NCBI RefSeq assembly: GCF_015356825.1
Contig: NZ_JAACYW010000084.1
Span: 1 to 39,264 of the forward strand
From: Catenulispora rubra
GTDB lineage: Bacteria > Actinomycetota > Actinomycetes > Streptomycetales > Catenulisporaceae
DNA: 39,264 bases
Reading direction: 5' to 3'
The notes beneath the pieces are model-generated. The model made no database searches. It saw only the letters and a list, made by a program, of their open reading frames with translations, and had not been told where the DNA came from. Each line of letters starts with the position of its first letter. The first letter of the stretch is position 1. Made by a program: the position numbers and the translations under genes. Below, piece by piece: positions 22,993 to 31,256 of the stretch.

Positions 22993-23010
22993 ATGGTGAG
23001 TGAGCCGTGA
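22993..23010 (+). CDS. Possible 5-codon leader ORF overlapping the MFS start
   Basis: ATG GTG AGT GAG CCG TGA encodes a five-residue peptide whose TGA overlaps the GTG start of the MFS gene (GTGA). Such mini-ORFs can couple translation to the next gene. There is little ribosome binding site for either, so this may be chance. Confidence 0.25.
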   Translation: MVSEP

Positions 23011-24551
23011 CCCCGGTTGCCTCCGCCGAAGCAGGCAGCGTTCGACTGGGCACGCCGATCGGCCGCGGCGTCCTGGCGACCACCATCCTCGGCTCGGCGA
23101 TGGCGTTCCTCGACGGGACCGTCGTGAACATCGCACTGCCGCGGATCGGCGAGCAGTTCGGGGCGTCGCTGGCCGGGCTGCAGTGGACCGTGACCGGCTA
23201 CACGCTGACGCTGGCGGCGTTCGTCCTCGTCGGCGGCTCGCTCGGCGACCGCTTGGGCCGCCGCCGGGTGTTCCTGATCGGCGTGATCTGGTTCGCGCTC
23301 GCCTCCCTGGCCTGCGGCCTGGCCCCGAGCCTGGGCTTCCTGATCGCGTTCCGGGCGGTCCAGGGCGTGGGCAGCGCGCTGCTGACGCCCGGCGCCCTGG
23401 CGCTGATCCAGTCCGTCTTCCACCCCGACGACCGCGCGAAGGCCGTCGGCGCCTGGTCCGGCCTGGCCAGCATCGCCGGCGCGGCCGGCCCGCTGGTCGG
23501 CGGGTACCTGATCGAGTACGCGTCGTGGCGCTGGATCTTCCTGATCAACCTGCCGCTGGCCGTCGCCGTGGTGGCGATCGCACTGCGCTACGTGCCGGAG
23601 TCGAAGGAGCTGGTCGCCGGCCACTTCGACCTGCCCGGCGCGGTCCTCGGCGCGCTGGGGCTGGCCGGCGTCACCTACGCGCTGGTCGAGGCCGGGGCGA
23701 AGGGGGTGGGCTCGGCGAGCGTGATCGTCACGGCGCTGGCCGGGGTCGCCGCGCTGGTGGCCTTCGTGCTGGTGGAACGGCGCTCGCCGGCCCCGATGAT
23801 GCCGCTGTCGCTGTTCGGCTCCCGGGAGTTCAGCGCGGCCAACGCCCTGACGCTGACCGCGTACGGGGCGCTCGGTGCGCTGTTCTTCTTCTTCGCCACG
23901 TACCTGCAGGTGGTCGGCGGCTACAAGCCGCTGCAGGCGGGCCTGGCCTCGCTGCCGACGACGATCGTGATGATGACGCTGTCCTCCCGGGTCGGCGCCC
24001 TGACCACGAAGCTCGGCGCGCGCCGCCTGATGACCGCCGGCGGCGTGCTGACCGCGATCGGCACGCTGTTCCTGGCGACCTCCGGGCACCACCCGGACTA
24101 CTGGGCGCACATCCTGCCGGCGCTGCTGGTGTTCTCGCTGGGCATGGTGATGGTCGCGGTCCCGGTGACCGTGACGGTGCTGAACTCGACCACCACCGAC
24201 CGCGCCGGCATCGCCAGCGGCGTGAACAACGCGGTGGCGCGCGCGGCCGGCGCGCTGGCGGTGGCGGCGTTCCCGCTGCTGGTGGGGCTCAAGGGCGACG
24301 GGTACGCCGACCCGGCGAAGCTGGAGCCGGCGTTCAGCAAGGCGATGGTGCTGTCGGCGGTGCTGTTCGCGGTGAGCGGCGCGATCGCGTGGTTCGGCAT
24401 CCGCGACGCGGCGACCCGGCCGACCCCGGAGCACAAGCTGGAGGAACCGCAGTGCACGACGTGTCTGCCGATCGGCAGCCCGGGGCTGGAGCCGGATCAC
24501 CGGCGCGGAGCGGGAAGCGCCCCGGCGGGGGTCGGCGGGGCGGCGGTCTGA
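23007..24551 (+). CDS. MFS multidrug exporter, DHA2/EmrB-QacA type
   Basis: A 514-residue 14-helix drug:proton antiporter. Helix 1 motif TTILGSAMAFLDGTVVNIAL with its Asp, motif A GDRLGRRRVFLIG, motif B IAFRAVQGVGSALLTPGALA and the antiporter motif C ASIAGAAGPLVGGYLIEYAS with WRWIFLINLP are all present. The last 60 residues are hydrophilic and include CTTC. The GTG start gives the expected short N-terminus; there is only a weak GTGAG upstream. It is downstream of the tRNA-like array and convergent, with a 2-base gap, on a 38-aa gene. Substrate unknown. Confidence 0.93.
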   Translation: MTPVASAEAGSVRLGTPIGRGVLATTILGSAMAFLDGTVVNIALPRIGEQFGASLAGLQWTVTGYTLTLAAFVLVGGSLGDRLGRRRVFLIGVIWFALASLACGLAPSLGFLIAFRAVQGVGSALLTPGALALIQSVFHPDDRAKAVGAWSGLASIAGAAGPLVGGYLIEYASWRWIFLINLPLAVAVVAIALRYVPESKELVAGHFDLPGAVLGALGLAGVTYALVEAGAKGVGSASVIVTALAGVAALVAFVLVERRSPAPMMPLSLFGSREFSAANALTLTAYGALGALFFFFATYLQVVGGYKPLQAGLASLPTTIVMMTLSSRVGALTTKLGARRLMTAGGVLTAIGTLFLATSGHHPDYWAHILPALLVFSLGMVMVAVPVTVTVLNSTTTDRAGIASGVNNAVARAAGALAVAAFPLLVGLKGDGYADPAKLEPAFSKAMVLSAVLFAVSGAIAWFGIRDAATRPTPEHKLEEPQCTTCLPIGSPGLEPDHRRGAGSAPAGVGGAAV

Positions 24552-24553
24552 GC

Positions 24554-24670
24554 TCAGCCGCCGGTCACGCCGCCCGGGTCGGGCTGGGAGACGGACTGGG
24601 AGACACCGCCGGAGATCTCGCTCGGGTCGGGCTGTTCGACGGCGCCTGCGTGCTCAGGATCTGCACTCAT
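24554..24670 (-). CDS. 38-residue Pro/Gly-rich small protein
   Basis: A small gene encoding 38 residues: MSADPEHAGAVEQPDPSEIS followed by GGVSQSVSQPDPGGVTGG. GGCAGGA lies six bases before its ATG, supporting translation. QPDP-x-GG occurs twice, so the peptide is internally repetitive. It has no Cys, no signal peptide and no membrane segment. It lies 98 bases downstream of the NB-ARC/TPR gene on the same strand, and the AT-richer spacer holds TGATATCA and CATATT, possible promoter sequences. It could be a peptide partner or effector of that regulator. Function unknown. Confidence 0.5.
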   Translation of the reverse strand: MSADPEHAGAVEQPDPSEISGGVSQSVSQPDPGGVTGG

Positions 24671-24768
24671 GGAAATCCTGCCGTTCGCAGTGAATATGAC
24701 CTCTGATATCACGCTACGCTGCTCGTGATCCGGAGGTAACCGCCGCCCCGCGCCCGACCCGCCGATGT

Positions 24769-27111
24769 TCACCCTCCAAGCTCCGCCAACCGCTCCCGCG
24801 TCACAGCCACCTCCGGGGACCCCAGAGCCTCGAAAACCTCCAGCGCCTCCCGCAGTACGTCCCGGGCCTCCGCAGGCCGCGAGAGCACCCTCAGCGGCCG
24901 TGCCAGCGACCGCAGCGCCTCCGCCTCGACCGGGCGGTCGCCGGCTTCGCGGGCGGCGGCCAGCGACAGGCGGTAGTCCTCCTCGGCCTCGGCCAGGCGG
25001 CCCAGGTCCACACAGACCTCTGCGAGGTTGAACAGGATGATCGCCTCGTACCGGCGGTTGCCGGCCTCGCGCGCCGCCGCCCACGCCTCCGTCTGCGCCG
25101 TGCGGGCCTCCTCCAGGCGCTTGGCCTCGTGCAGCATGTTGCCCAGGTTCGTCAGCGACGAGGCCAGGTTCTGCGGGTTCCCCACCTCGCGGAACAGCTC
25201 CAGGCCCCGCAGGTGCATCTGCTCGGAGGTGGCGTAGTCGCCGAGGCGGCTGTGGCAGCCGGCGATGTTGCCCAGGATCGACGCCACCTGCGACAGGTCG
25301 CCCAGCTCCTCGGCCACCGCCAGGCCCGCCTGGTAGACCTCGACCGCCTTCTCGTACTCCTGTACGTCGTACAGGGCCAGCCCGAGGCCGTTCAGCAGAC
25401 GGTTCTCCGCGACCCGGTCGCCGATCTCGCGTGCGCTGGCCAGGCCCGTCTCGTAGCCGGCCCGCCAGTGGGTCCAGTCCTTGCGCAACTGGTAGCAGCC
25501 CAGCAGCGTCACCGGCAGCCGCAGCGCGAGCTCGTGCCGGCCGGTGTCGGCGGCGAGAGCCAGGACCGCGCTGAGGTTGCCGCGCTCGGCGTCGTACCAG
25601 GCCATCGCCTCCGGCGCGGAGTCGAACCGGGGCGGCGTCGGCTCGCCCGGGCGCGGCGGCAGCGGCTCCAGCAGACGCCGCTTCTCCACCGTGCGCGACA
25701 CGCTCTCGGCGGTGTGCAGGTACCACGACAGCAACCGCGCCAGCGCCTCGTCCCGCTCGGCAGTGCTCTCGTCGATCTCGGCACGCTCCAACGCATAAGC
25801 GTGCAGCAAGTCGTGCAGCTCGTACCGGTCCGCGGTGCGCTGCTCGACCAGGTTCTCGTCGACCAGGGCCTCCAACGCATCCTCCGCCGAGCCCTCGGAC
25901 GTCCCCATCAGCGCCGCCACCGCGCCGGTCGTGAACCCGCGGCCGGGATGCAGGCTGAGCATCCGGAAGGCGCGCGCCGTGTCCGCCGGCAGGTCGCGGT
26001 AGGAGAGATCGAACACCGGACGCAGCTCACGGCTCCCGGCCCGCACCGCGTCCAGCCCGCTGTCCCGCAGATACGCCGCCAGCCGCTCCAGACTCCAGGC
26101 CGGCCGCGACCGCAGCCGCGCCGCCGCCAACGACACCGCCAGCGGCAGCAGCCCGCACAGCCGCACCACCTGCTCGGCGGCGTCCGGCTCGGCCGCGACC
26201 CGCTCGCCGCCGACCACGCGCGCCAGCAGCTCCAGCGCGTCGCGCAGCGGGAAGACGTCCAGCCGGAACAGCCGCGCGCCGTCCAGCCCGGCCAGGTTCC
26301 GCCGGCTGGTGACCAGCACCAGGCACCGTGGATCGGCCGGGATCAGATCGGCGACCTGCGCCTCGTCGGCGGCGTTGTCGAGCACCAGCAGCGCGTCGCG
26401 GCCGGCGATCCGGTCGCGGAACATCGCGGCGCGCTCGGCCCGGTCCGCCGGGATCCGCCGTGCCGGCACCTCCAGCTGCCGCAGGAACGAGTCCAGGACG
26501 TCGGCCGGGTCGGCCGGTGCCGCGTCGGCGTCGAAGCCGCGCAGGTTCACGTAGAGCTGGACGTCGGCGAAGCGACCCGCGCGCACCAGCTCGTGCGCGG
26601 CGCGGATGGCGAGCTGGGTCTTGCCGACGCCGGCCATGCCCTCGATCGCGGAGACCACGACGGTGCTGACTTCGCCGGCGCCGTCATCGGTGCCGGCGGA
26701 GTCGACCAGCTCCATCAGTGCGGCCAGCTCCTCGCGGCGGCCGGTGAATGTCGCCAGCTCGGCCGGCAGCTGCCGGAACACCCCGGCGGTCCCGGTCGGG
26801 CGCCCGGTCGCGTGCGCCGCGACGCACGCCGCGCGCCAGCGCGGGACCTGCGCCTCGGGGACGCCGAGCGCCTGCACGATGGCCGCGACCAGTTCCTGGT
26901 TCAGCCGTCGCCGGCTCGGATCGAAGACGTCGCTGACCGTCGAGTGCGTGATCTCCTGCGGCGGCTTCAGCAGCGGCCCGACGCGCTTGGCGAGCACGCG
27001 GAACGACGGCGAGCCGGTGTGCGCCCGCAGCATCCGCAGCCGCTCGATGAAGTCGGCAAGATCCACCGCACCTGTGGGGTCGGGAGCCGCGGAGCTCGTC
27101 TCGTCCGTCAC
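24769..27111 (-). CDS. HTH / NB-ARC / TPR signal-transduction regulator
   Basis: A 780-residue STAND-type regulator. Residues 15-95 are an XRE-like region (FIERLRMLRAHTGSPSFRVL with HSTVSDVFDPSRRRLNQELV) expected to bind DNA. The NB-ARC domain follows: Walker A GMAGVGKT at 158-165, Walker B LLVLDNA near 241-247, sensor LVTSRRNLAGL, and GLLPLAVSLAAARL. A winged-helix segment precedes about six TPR units from residue 530 on (such as YQAGLAVAEELGDLSQVASI, ASSLTNLGNMLHEAKRLEEA). The GTG at 27111 has GGAAGGGG upstream; an ATG eight codons earlier lacks this. Such proteins switch on antibiotic or developmental genes after ligand or peptide binding. The target here is unknown; the small gene downstream is a candidate partner. 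Confidence 0.92.
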   Translation of the reverse strand: MTDETSSAAPDPTGAVDLADFIERLRMLRAHTGSPSFRVLAKRVGPLLKPPQEITHSTVSDVFDPSRRRLNQELVAAIVQALGVPEAQVPRWRAACVAAHATGRPTGTAGVFRQLPAELATFTGRREELAALMELVDSAGTDDGAGEVSTVVVSAIEGMAGVGKTQLAIRAAHELVRAGRFADVQLYVNLRGFDADAAPADPADVLDSFLRQLEVPARRIPADRAERAAMFRDRIAGRDALLVLDNAADEAQVADLIPADPRCLVLVTSRRNLAGLDGARLFRLDVFPLRDALELLARVVGGERVAAEPDAAEQVVRLCGLLPLAVSLAAARLRSRPAWSLERLAAYLRDSGLDAVRAGSRELRPVFDLSYRDLPADTARAFRMLSLHPGRGFTTGAVAALMGTSEGSAEDALEALVDENLVEQRTADRYELHDLLHAYALERAEIDESTAERDEALARLLSWYLHTAESVSRTVEKRRLLEPLPPRPGEPTPPRFDSAPEAMAWYDAERGNLSAVLALAADTGRHELALRLPVTLLGCYQLRKDWTHWRAGYETGLASAREIGDRVAENRLLNGLGLALYDVQEYEKAVEVYQAGLAVAEELGDLSQVASILGNIAGCHSRLGDYATSEQMHLRGLELFREVGNPQNLASSLTNLGNMLHEAKRLEEARTAQTEAWAAAREAGNRRYEAIILFNLAEVCVDLGRLAEAEEDYRLSLAAAREAGDRPVEAEALRSLARPLRVLSRPAEARDVLREALEVFEALGSPEVAVTRERLAELGG

Positions 27112-27460
27112 AGAACCCCTTCCGTGGCACCGCATCCGAGGATCGCCGCAGGTCTACGGCTTGCGGACGAGTGTACGGAGTTGTACGGGATTCTCGCTTC
27201 CGGATATCGCCAATGCATAACCTCGACTCTGCGAGTCGCGCAACGGACGGTGCGGCGGCGACCCGGCTGCGTGGGGCGGAGCCGTGGTCGTACGCCGACC
27301 GTGGATCGGGGGGTTGCGACGGCCGACTTCACCGCGTCTTGCGGAACTCGTGGGGGGTTCCGCAAGGCGCGGCTGCGGCTTGCGCGCCGCGAACCGGGCA
27401 AGCAGGCCGGGCGAGCAAGCCGGACAAGCAAGCCGGACAAGCAAGCCAGCCAGACCAAGC
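27112..27460. other. Intergenic region between NB-ARC gene and aceE terminator
   Basis: About 350 bases without a convincing gene. It contains a perfect inverted repeat CGACTC-TGC-GAGTCG at 27224-27238, an AT-richer part near 27170-27220 that could hold the minus-strand promoter of the NB-ARC gene, and the 13-bp tandem repeats at 27398-27449. Open frames here have poor third-position bias. Confidence 0.6.
27398..27449. repeat. Four tandem 13-bp repeats
   Basis: GCAAGCAGGCCGG, GCGAGCAAGCCGG, ACAAGCAAGCCGG and ACAAGCAAGCCAG follow each other without gaps. A partial copy continues towards the aceE terminator (AAGCAAAA). They are intergenic. Confidence 0.85.
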
Positions 27461-27503
27461 AAAAGCGCCCCGAGCCGTCGAGTTCCGACGGCCGGGGCGC
27501 TTT
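27461..27503 (-). terminator. Terminator of aceE
   Basis: AAAGCGCCCCG at 27462-27472 pairs with CGGGGCGCTTT at 27493-27503. Read on the minus strand the hairpin ends in a four-T run 17 bases after the aceE stop. The symmetrical A and T tracts would also stop plus-strand transcription. Confidence 0.88.
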
Positions 27504-27519
27504 CGTGCGCCAGAGTGCG

Positions 27520-30294
27520 CTACGCCTCGCCGCCGGTCGGACCGGCGCCCGCGGCGCGCACATCGTGCAGCTGGTACTTGCGGACCGCCTCGGCCGGGGC
27601 CTCCCGCTTGACCTCGCCGCGCTTGGCGAGCTGGGCCAGGACCGCGGTCACCACGGACTCGGCGTCGATGTGGAAGAACCGGCGAGCGGCGCCGCGGGTG
27701 TCCGCGAAGCCGAAGCCGTCGGCGCCCAGCGAGGTGTACCGCTGCGGCGACGTCGCGTCGCCCGGCACCCACTGCGCGATCTGGTCCGGCACCGCGCGCA
27801 TCCAGTCCGAGACCGCCACGATCGGGCCCTCGGTGGCGCCCAGGGTCTGCGTGACGTACGGCGTGCGCGGCTCCTCCTCCGGGTAGAGCAGCGCGCGCTC
27901 GTCGGCGGCGAGCGCGTCGCGGCGCAGCTCGGTCCACGAGGTGGCCGACCACACGTCCGCCGCCACGCCCCACTCCTCGGCCAGCATCTGCTGCGCCTTC
28001 AGAGCCCAGGTGACGCCGACGCCCGAGGCCAAAATCTGTGCTTTAGGCCTGTCGGCAGGACCGTCCGGAGCCGCCTGGTAGCGGTACAGGCCCTTGAGGA
28101 TGCCCTCGGTGTCCACCCCGGCCGGCTCAGCGGGCTGCTGGTACGGCTCGTTGTAGAGGGTGACGTAGTAGAACACGTCCTCGCCGTGCGGGTGCTCCTC
28201 GGAGGACCCGTACATGCGGCGCAGACCGTCCTGCACGATGTGGCTGATCTCGAAGGCGAACGCCGGGTCGTAGGCGACTGCCGCCGGGTTGGTGGAGGCC
28301 AGCAGGTGCGAGTGGCCGTCCGCGTGCTGCAGGCCCTCGCCGGTCAGCGTGGTGCGGCCGGCCGTGGCGCCCAGCACGAAGCCGCGACCGAGCTGGTCGG
28401 ACATCTGCCAGAACTGGTCGCCGGTGCGCTGGAACCCGAACATCGAGTAGAAGATGTAGACCGGGATCGTGGCCTCGCCGTGCGTGGCGTAGGAGCTGCC
28501 GGAGGCGACCAGGGACGCCGTGGACCCGGCCTCGCTGATGCCCTCGTGCAGGATCTGGCCCTGGGTGGACTCCTTGTACGACAGGAGCAGGTCCCGGTCC
28601 ACCGCGTCGTAGGTCTGGCCGTGCGGCGAGTAGATCTTCGCGGTCGGGAACAGCGAGTCCATGCCGAACGTGCGGGCCTCGTCCGGGATGATCGGCACGA
28701 ACCGCGCGCCGATGTTCTTGTCCCGCATCAGGTCCTTGAGCAGCCGGACGAAGGCCATGGTGGTGGCCATCGCCTGCTTGCCGGAGCCCTTCTTCAGCTG
28801 CCCGTAGACGTCGTCGCCGGGCAGGATCAGCGGCTTGGAGCGGATCTGCCGGCGCGGCAGGTAGCCGCCGAGCGCGGCGCGGCGCTCCTTCATGTACTGG
28901 ATCTCGGGGGAGTTCTCGCCCGGGTGGAAGTACGGCGGCAGGTCCGCCTCCAGCTGGGCGTCCGTGATCGGCAGGTGCAGCCGGTCGCGGAAGCTCTTGA
29001 GCTCGGCCTTGGTGAGCTTCTTCATCTGGTGCGTGGCGTTGCGGGCCTCGAAGTGCTCGCCGAGCGTCCAGCCCTTGATGGTGTGGGCGAGGATCACGGT
29101 CGGCTGGCCGGTGTGCTCGCGGGCCGCCTTGAACGCCGCGTACACCTTGCGGTAGTCGTGGCCGCCGCGCGAGAGGGTGCGCAGCTGGTCGTCCGGCATG
29201 TCCGCGACCATCTTGCGCAGCCGGGCGTCGTCCCCGAAGAAGTTCTCGCGGATGTAGGCGCCGGACTCCACCGTGTAGGTCTGGAACTGGCCGTCGGGCG
29301 TGGTGTTCATCTTGTTCACCAGCGCGCCGTCGGTGTCCTGGGCCAGCAGCGGGTCCCAGTCGCGGCCCCAGATCACCTTGATGACGTTCCAGCCGGCGCC
29401 CCGGAAGGTGGACTCCAGCTCCTGGATGATCTTGCCGTTGCCGCGCACCGGGCCGTCCAGGCGCTGCAGGTTGCAGTTGATCACGAAGGTCAGGTTGTCC
29501 AGCTCGTCGCGGGCGGCCAGGCCGATCGCGCCGAGCGACTCCGGCTCGTCGGTCTCGCCGTCGCCGAGGAACGCCCAGACGTGGCTGCGCGAGGTGTCCG
29601 CGATGCCGCGCGAGTACATGTACTTGTTGAACCGGGCCTGGTAGATCGCGCCGATCGGGCCCAGGCCCATCGACACGGTCGGGAACTCCCAGAAGTCCGG
29701 CATCAGGCGCGGGTGGGGGTAGGAGGACAGGCCGAAGGGCGCCTGGGAGGTCTCCTGGCGGAAGCCGTCCAGGTGCTGCTCGGTGAGCCGGCCCTCGAGG
29801 AACGCGCGGGCGTAGATGCCCGGCGAGGCGTGGCCCTGGAAGTAGACCTGGTCGCCGGACTCGCCGTGGTCCTTGCCGCGGAAGAAGTGGTTGAAGCCCA
29901 CCTCGTACAGCGACGCGGCCGAGGCGTAGGTGGCGATGTGGCCGCCGACGCCCAGGCCCGGACGGTTCGCCCGGGACACCATGATCGCGGCGTTCCACCG
30001 GATGAACGCACGGATCCGGCGCTCGATGTCCTCGTCTCCCGGGAACCACGGCTCCGCCTCGGGCGGGATCGTGTTGATGTAGTCCGTGGAGCGCAGGCCC
30101 GGCACGCCGACCTGTTTCGCGCGGGCTTCCTGGAGGAGGCGCAGCATCAGGTACCGCGCACGTTGGCGGCCCTGTTCGTTGACGACGGAGTCCAGGGACT
30201 CGATCCACTCCGCGGTCTCGTTCGGGTCCACGTCCGGCAGCTGAGTGGGGAGGCCGTCACTGATGATGGGGAAACGCTCTTGTCCGGGTGCCAC
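27520..30294 (-). CDS. aceE: Pyruvate dehydrogenase E1 component (homodimeric)
   Basis: This 924-residue thiamine-diphosphate enzyme decarboxylates pyruvate and acetylates the lipoyl E2 of the pyruvate dehydrogenase complex. The ThDP/Mg motif is visible as AFLGDGETDEPESLGAIGLA ending in NLTFVINCN. VGGHIATYASAASLYEVGFN and HFFRGKDHGESGDQVYFQGH are characteristic of the AceE homodimer family, and EGISEAGSTASLVASGSSYA and MFGFQRTGDQFWQ lie in the pyrimidine-binding domain. The GTG start has GAAGGA about seven bases upstream. Length is normal. Upstream are nested inverted repeats (30317-30400), and a strong terminator follows. E2/E3 genes are not in the window. Confidence 0.97.
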   Translation of the reverse strand: MAPGQERFPIISDGLPTQLPDVDPNETAEWIESLDSVVNEQGRQRARYLMLRLLQEARAKQVGVPGLRSTDYINTIPPEAEPWFPGDEDIERRIRAFIRWNAAIMVSRANRPGLGVGGHIATYASAASLYEVGFNHFFRGKDHGESGDQVYFQGHASPGIYARAFLEGRLTEQHLDGFRQETSQAPFGLSSYPHPRLMPDFWEFPTVSMGLGPIGAIYQARFNKYMYSRGIADTSRSHVWAFLGDGETDEPESLGAIGLAARDELDNLTFVINCNLQRLDGPVRGNGKIIQELESTFRGAGWNVIKVIWGRDWDPLLAQDTDGALVNKMNTTPDGQFQTYTVESGAYIRENFFGDDARLRKMVADMPDDQLRTLSRGGHDYRKVYAAFKAAREHTGQPTVILAHTIKGWTLGEHFEARNATHQMKKLTKAELKSFRDRLHLPITDAQLEADLPPYFHPGENSPEIQYMKERRAALGGYLPRRQIRSKPLILPGDDVYGQLKKGSGKQAMATTMAFVRLLKDLMRDKNIGARFVPIIPDEARTFGMDSLFPTAKIYSPHGQTYDAVDRDLLLSYKESTQGQILHEGISEAGSTASLVASGSSYATHGEATIPVYIFYSMFGFQRTGDQFWQMSDQLGRGFVLGATAGRTTLTGEGLQHADGHSHLLASTNPAAVAYDPAFAFEISHIVQDGLRRMYGSSEEHPHGEDVFYYVTLYNEPYQQPAEPAGVDTEGILKGLYRYQAAPDGPADRPKAQILASGVGVTWALKAQQMLAEEWGVAADVWSATSWTELRRDALAADERALLYPEEEPRTPYVTQTLGATEGPIVAVSDWMRAVPDQIAQWVPGDATSPQRYTSLGADGFGFADTRGAARRFFHIDAESVVTAVLAQLAKRGEVKREAPAEAVRKYQLHDVRAAGAGPTGGEA

Positions 30295-30316
30295 TGTCGT
30301 CCTTCAACCTAGACAG

Positions 30317-30331
30317 AGATCTTGTAGATCT
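30317..30331. promoter_or_regulatory. AGATCT-TGT-AGATCT palindrome upstream of aceE
   Basis: Two AGATCT hexamers, each self-palindromic, flank TGT and form a 15-bp palindrome 23 bases before the aceE start. Its position in the leader suits a repressor site or a leader hairpin. No bound regulator is known from sequence alone. Confidence 0.5.
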
Positions 30332-30334
30332 TCT

Positions 30335-30400
30335 CGGTTACATCGTCCACCATCGTCTAACGCGCATGCCGTGGACGTCACATCTACTCGATGGTAACCG
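30335..30400. promoter_or_regulatory. Long-range inverted repeat in the aceE/DUF1918 divergent promoter
   Basis: CGGTTACATCG at 30335-30345 and CGATGGTAACCG at 30389-30400 are inverted copies that differ by one base. They bracket a 43-base segment with CATCGTC repeats. The region right after them is unusually AT-rich for this DNA (TTATAGATCGGTATAAAT) and offers TATAGAT/TATAAA as -10 elements. Confidence 0.45.
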
Positions 30401-30466
30401 TTATAGATCGGTATAAATGCGCGCCGAGGGGTGGTCATCGGCGGGAGCCGGGTGTGAACTGGAGAC

Positions 30467-30700
30467 ATGCGAGCTTCAGTGGGAGACCGGCTTCACGTGC
30501 ACGCCGCCCACGTCGGCGAGGCCGACCGGGCCGGCGAGATCATCGACGTCAAGGGGCCCGCCGGCACCCCTCCCTACCTGGTGCGCTTCGACGACGGGCA
30601 TCAAGGACTGGTGTTCCCCGGACCCGACGCGGTGGTCGAGGGACGCCCCGTGGAGGACCTCTCGGGCGACACCGCGCCGGACTCGCCGTCCGACGGGTAG
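30467..30700 (+). CDS. DUF1918 family protein
   Basis: A 77-residue protein beginning MRASVGDRLHVHAAHVGEAD and continuing with RAGEIIDVKGPAGTPPYLVR and FDDGHQGLVFPGPDAVV, the recognised actinobacterial DUF1918 pattern (small SH3-like barrel). The biochemical role is not known. The ATG has GGAG very close upstream. An AT-rich putative promoter lies 50 bases before it, divergent from aceE. The next gene begins within 70 bases in the same direction. Confidence 0.88.
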   Translation: MRASVGDRLHVHAAHVGEADRAGEIIDVKGPAGTPPYLVRFDDGHQGLVFPGPDAVVEGRPVEDLSGDTAPDSPSDG

Positions 30701-30765
30701 TTGCGTCTTGGGCTTCCGGCGTATGGACTAGGGGAATGCAGAACGACATGAAGGAGGACAGTTCC

Positions 30766-31251
30766 GTGGGCGCGGTCGCGGACACGGTTCCGGCGGCCGC
30801 CGCCAATCCGCTGGCGGTGCGCCTGGGCTTCCAGGCGGGCGAGGTGGTGCAGGAACTCGGCTGGGACGAGGACTGCGACGAGGAACTGCGTCAGGCCATC
30901 ATGGACACGATCGGCGCGGATCTGGTCGACGTGGACTTCGAAGACGTGGTCGACGCGGTGGTGCTGTGGCACCGCGAGGACGACGGCGACCTGGTGGACA
31001 ACCTGGTCGACGCGCTGACCGCGCTGGCCGACGGCGGTCCGATCTGGCTCCTGACGCCCAAGGTGGGACACGACGGCCACGTGGAGCCCAGCGAGATCGG
31101 CGAGGCGGCCCCGACCGCCGGACTGTCGGCGACCTCCAGCATCAGCGCCGGCCCGAACTGGTCCGGCACCCGCCTGGTGAGCCCGAAGGCCGGCGGCAAG
31201 CTGGCGAAGTCCACGGTCCGGGCCAAGGTCGACGACAGCGCGGGGAACTAG
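30766..31251 (+). CDS. DUF3052 family protein
   Basis: A 161-residue acidic protein. NPLAVRLGFQAGEVVQELGW, DDVVDAVVLWHREDDGDLVD-like sequence, IWLLTPKVGHDGHVEPSEIG and NWSGTRLVSPKAGGK match the DUF3052 family that sits next to aceE in Streptomyces-type genomes. Function is unknown. The GTG at 30766 is favoured by AAGGAGG at 30751-30757 eight bases upstream; an ATG ten codons earlier (30736) is in frame and could be used by a leaderless transcript. The peroxiredoxin gene starts five bases after its stop, so the pair is probably one operon. Confidence 0.9.
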   Translation: MGAVADTVPAAAANPLAVRLGFQAGEVVQELGWDEDCDEELRQAIMDTIGADLVDVDFEDVVDAVVLWHREDDGDLVDNLVDALTALADGGPIWLLTPKVGHDGHVEPSEIGEAAPTAGLSATSSISAGPNWSGTRLVSPKAGGKLAKSTVRAKVDDSAGN

Positions 31252-31256
31252 CGGCG

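Noticed and set aside
27398..27449. CRISPR or replication-origin iterons
   Set aside because: No spacers, no initiator gene and only four short units next to a terminator.
27171..27611. Plus-strand ORF in the gap between the NB-ARC gene and aceE
   Set aside because: It runs through the 13-bp repeats and the aceE terminator and has weak third-position bias.
25129..30312. Very long open frame on the plus strand opposite the NB-ARC gene and aceE
   Set aside because: It is the mirror of two well-supported minus-strand genes; its translation is Arg/Val/Gln/His-rich with no motif, as expected from antisense frames of GC-rich coding DNA.
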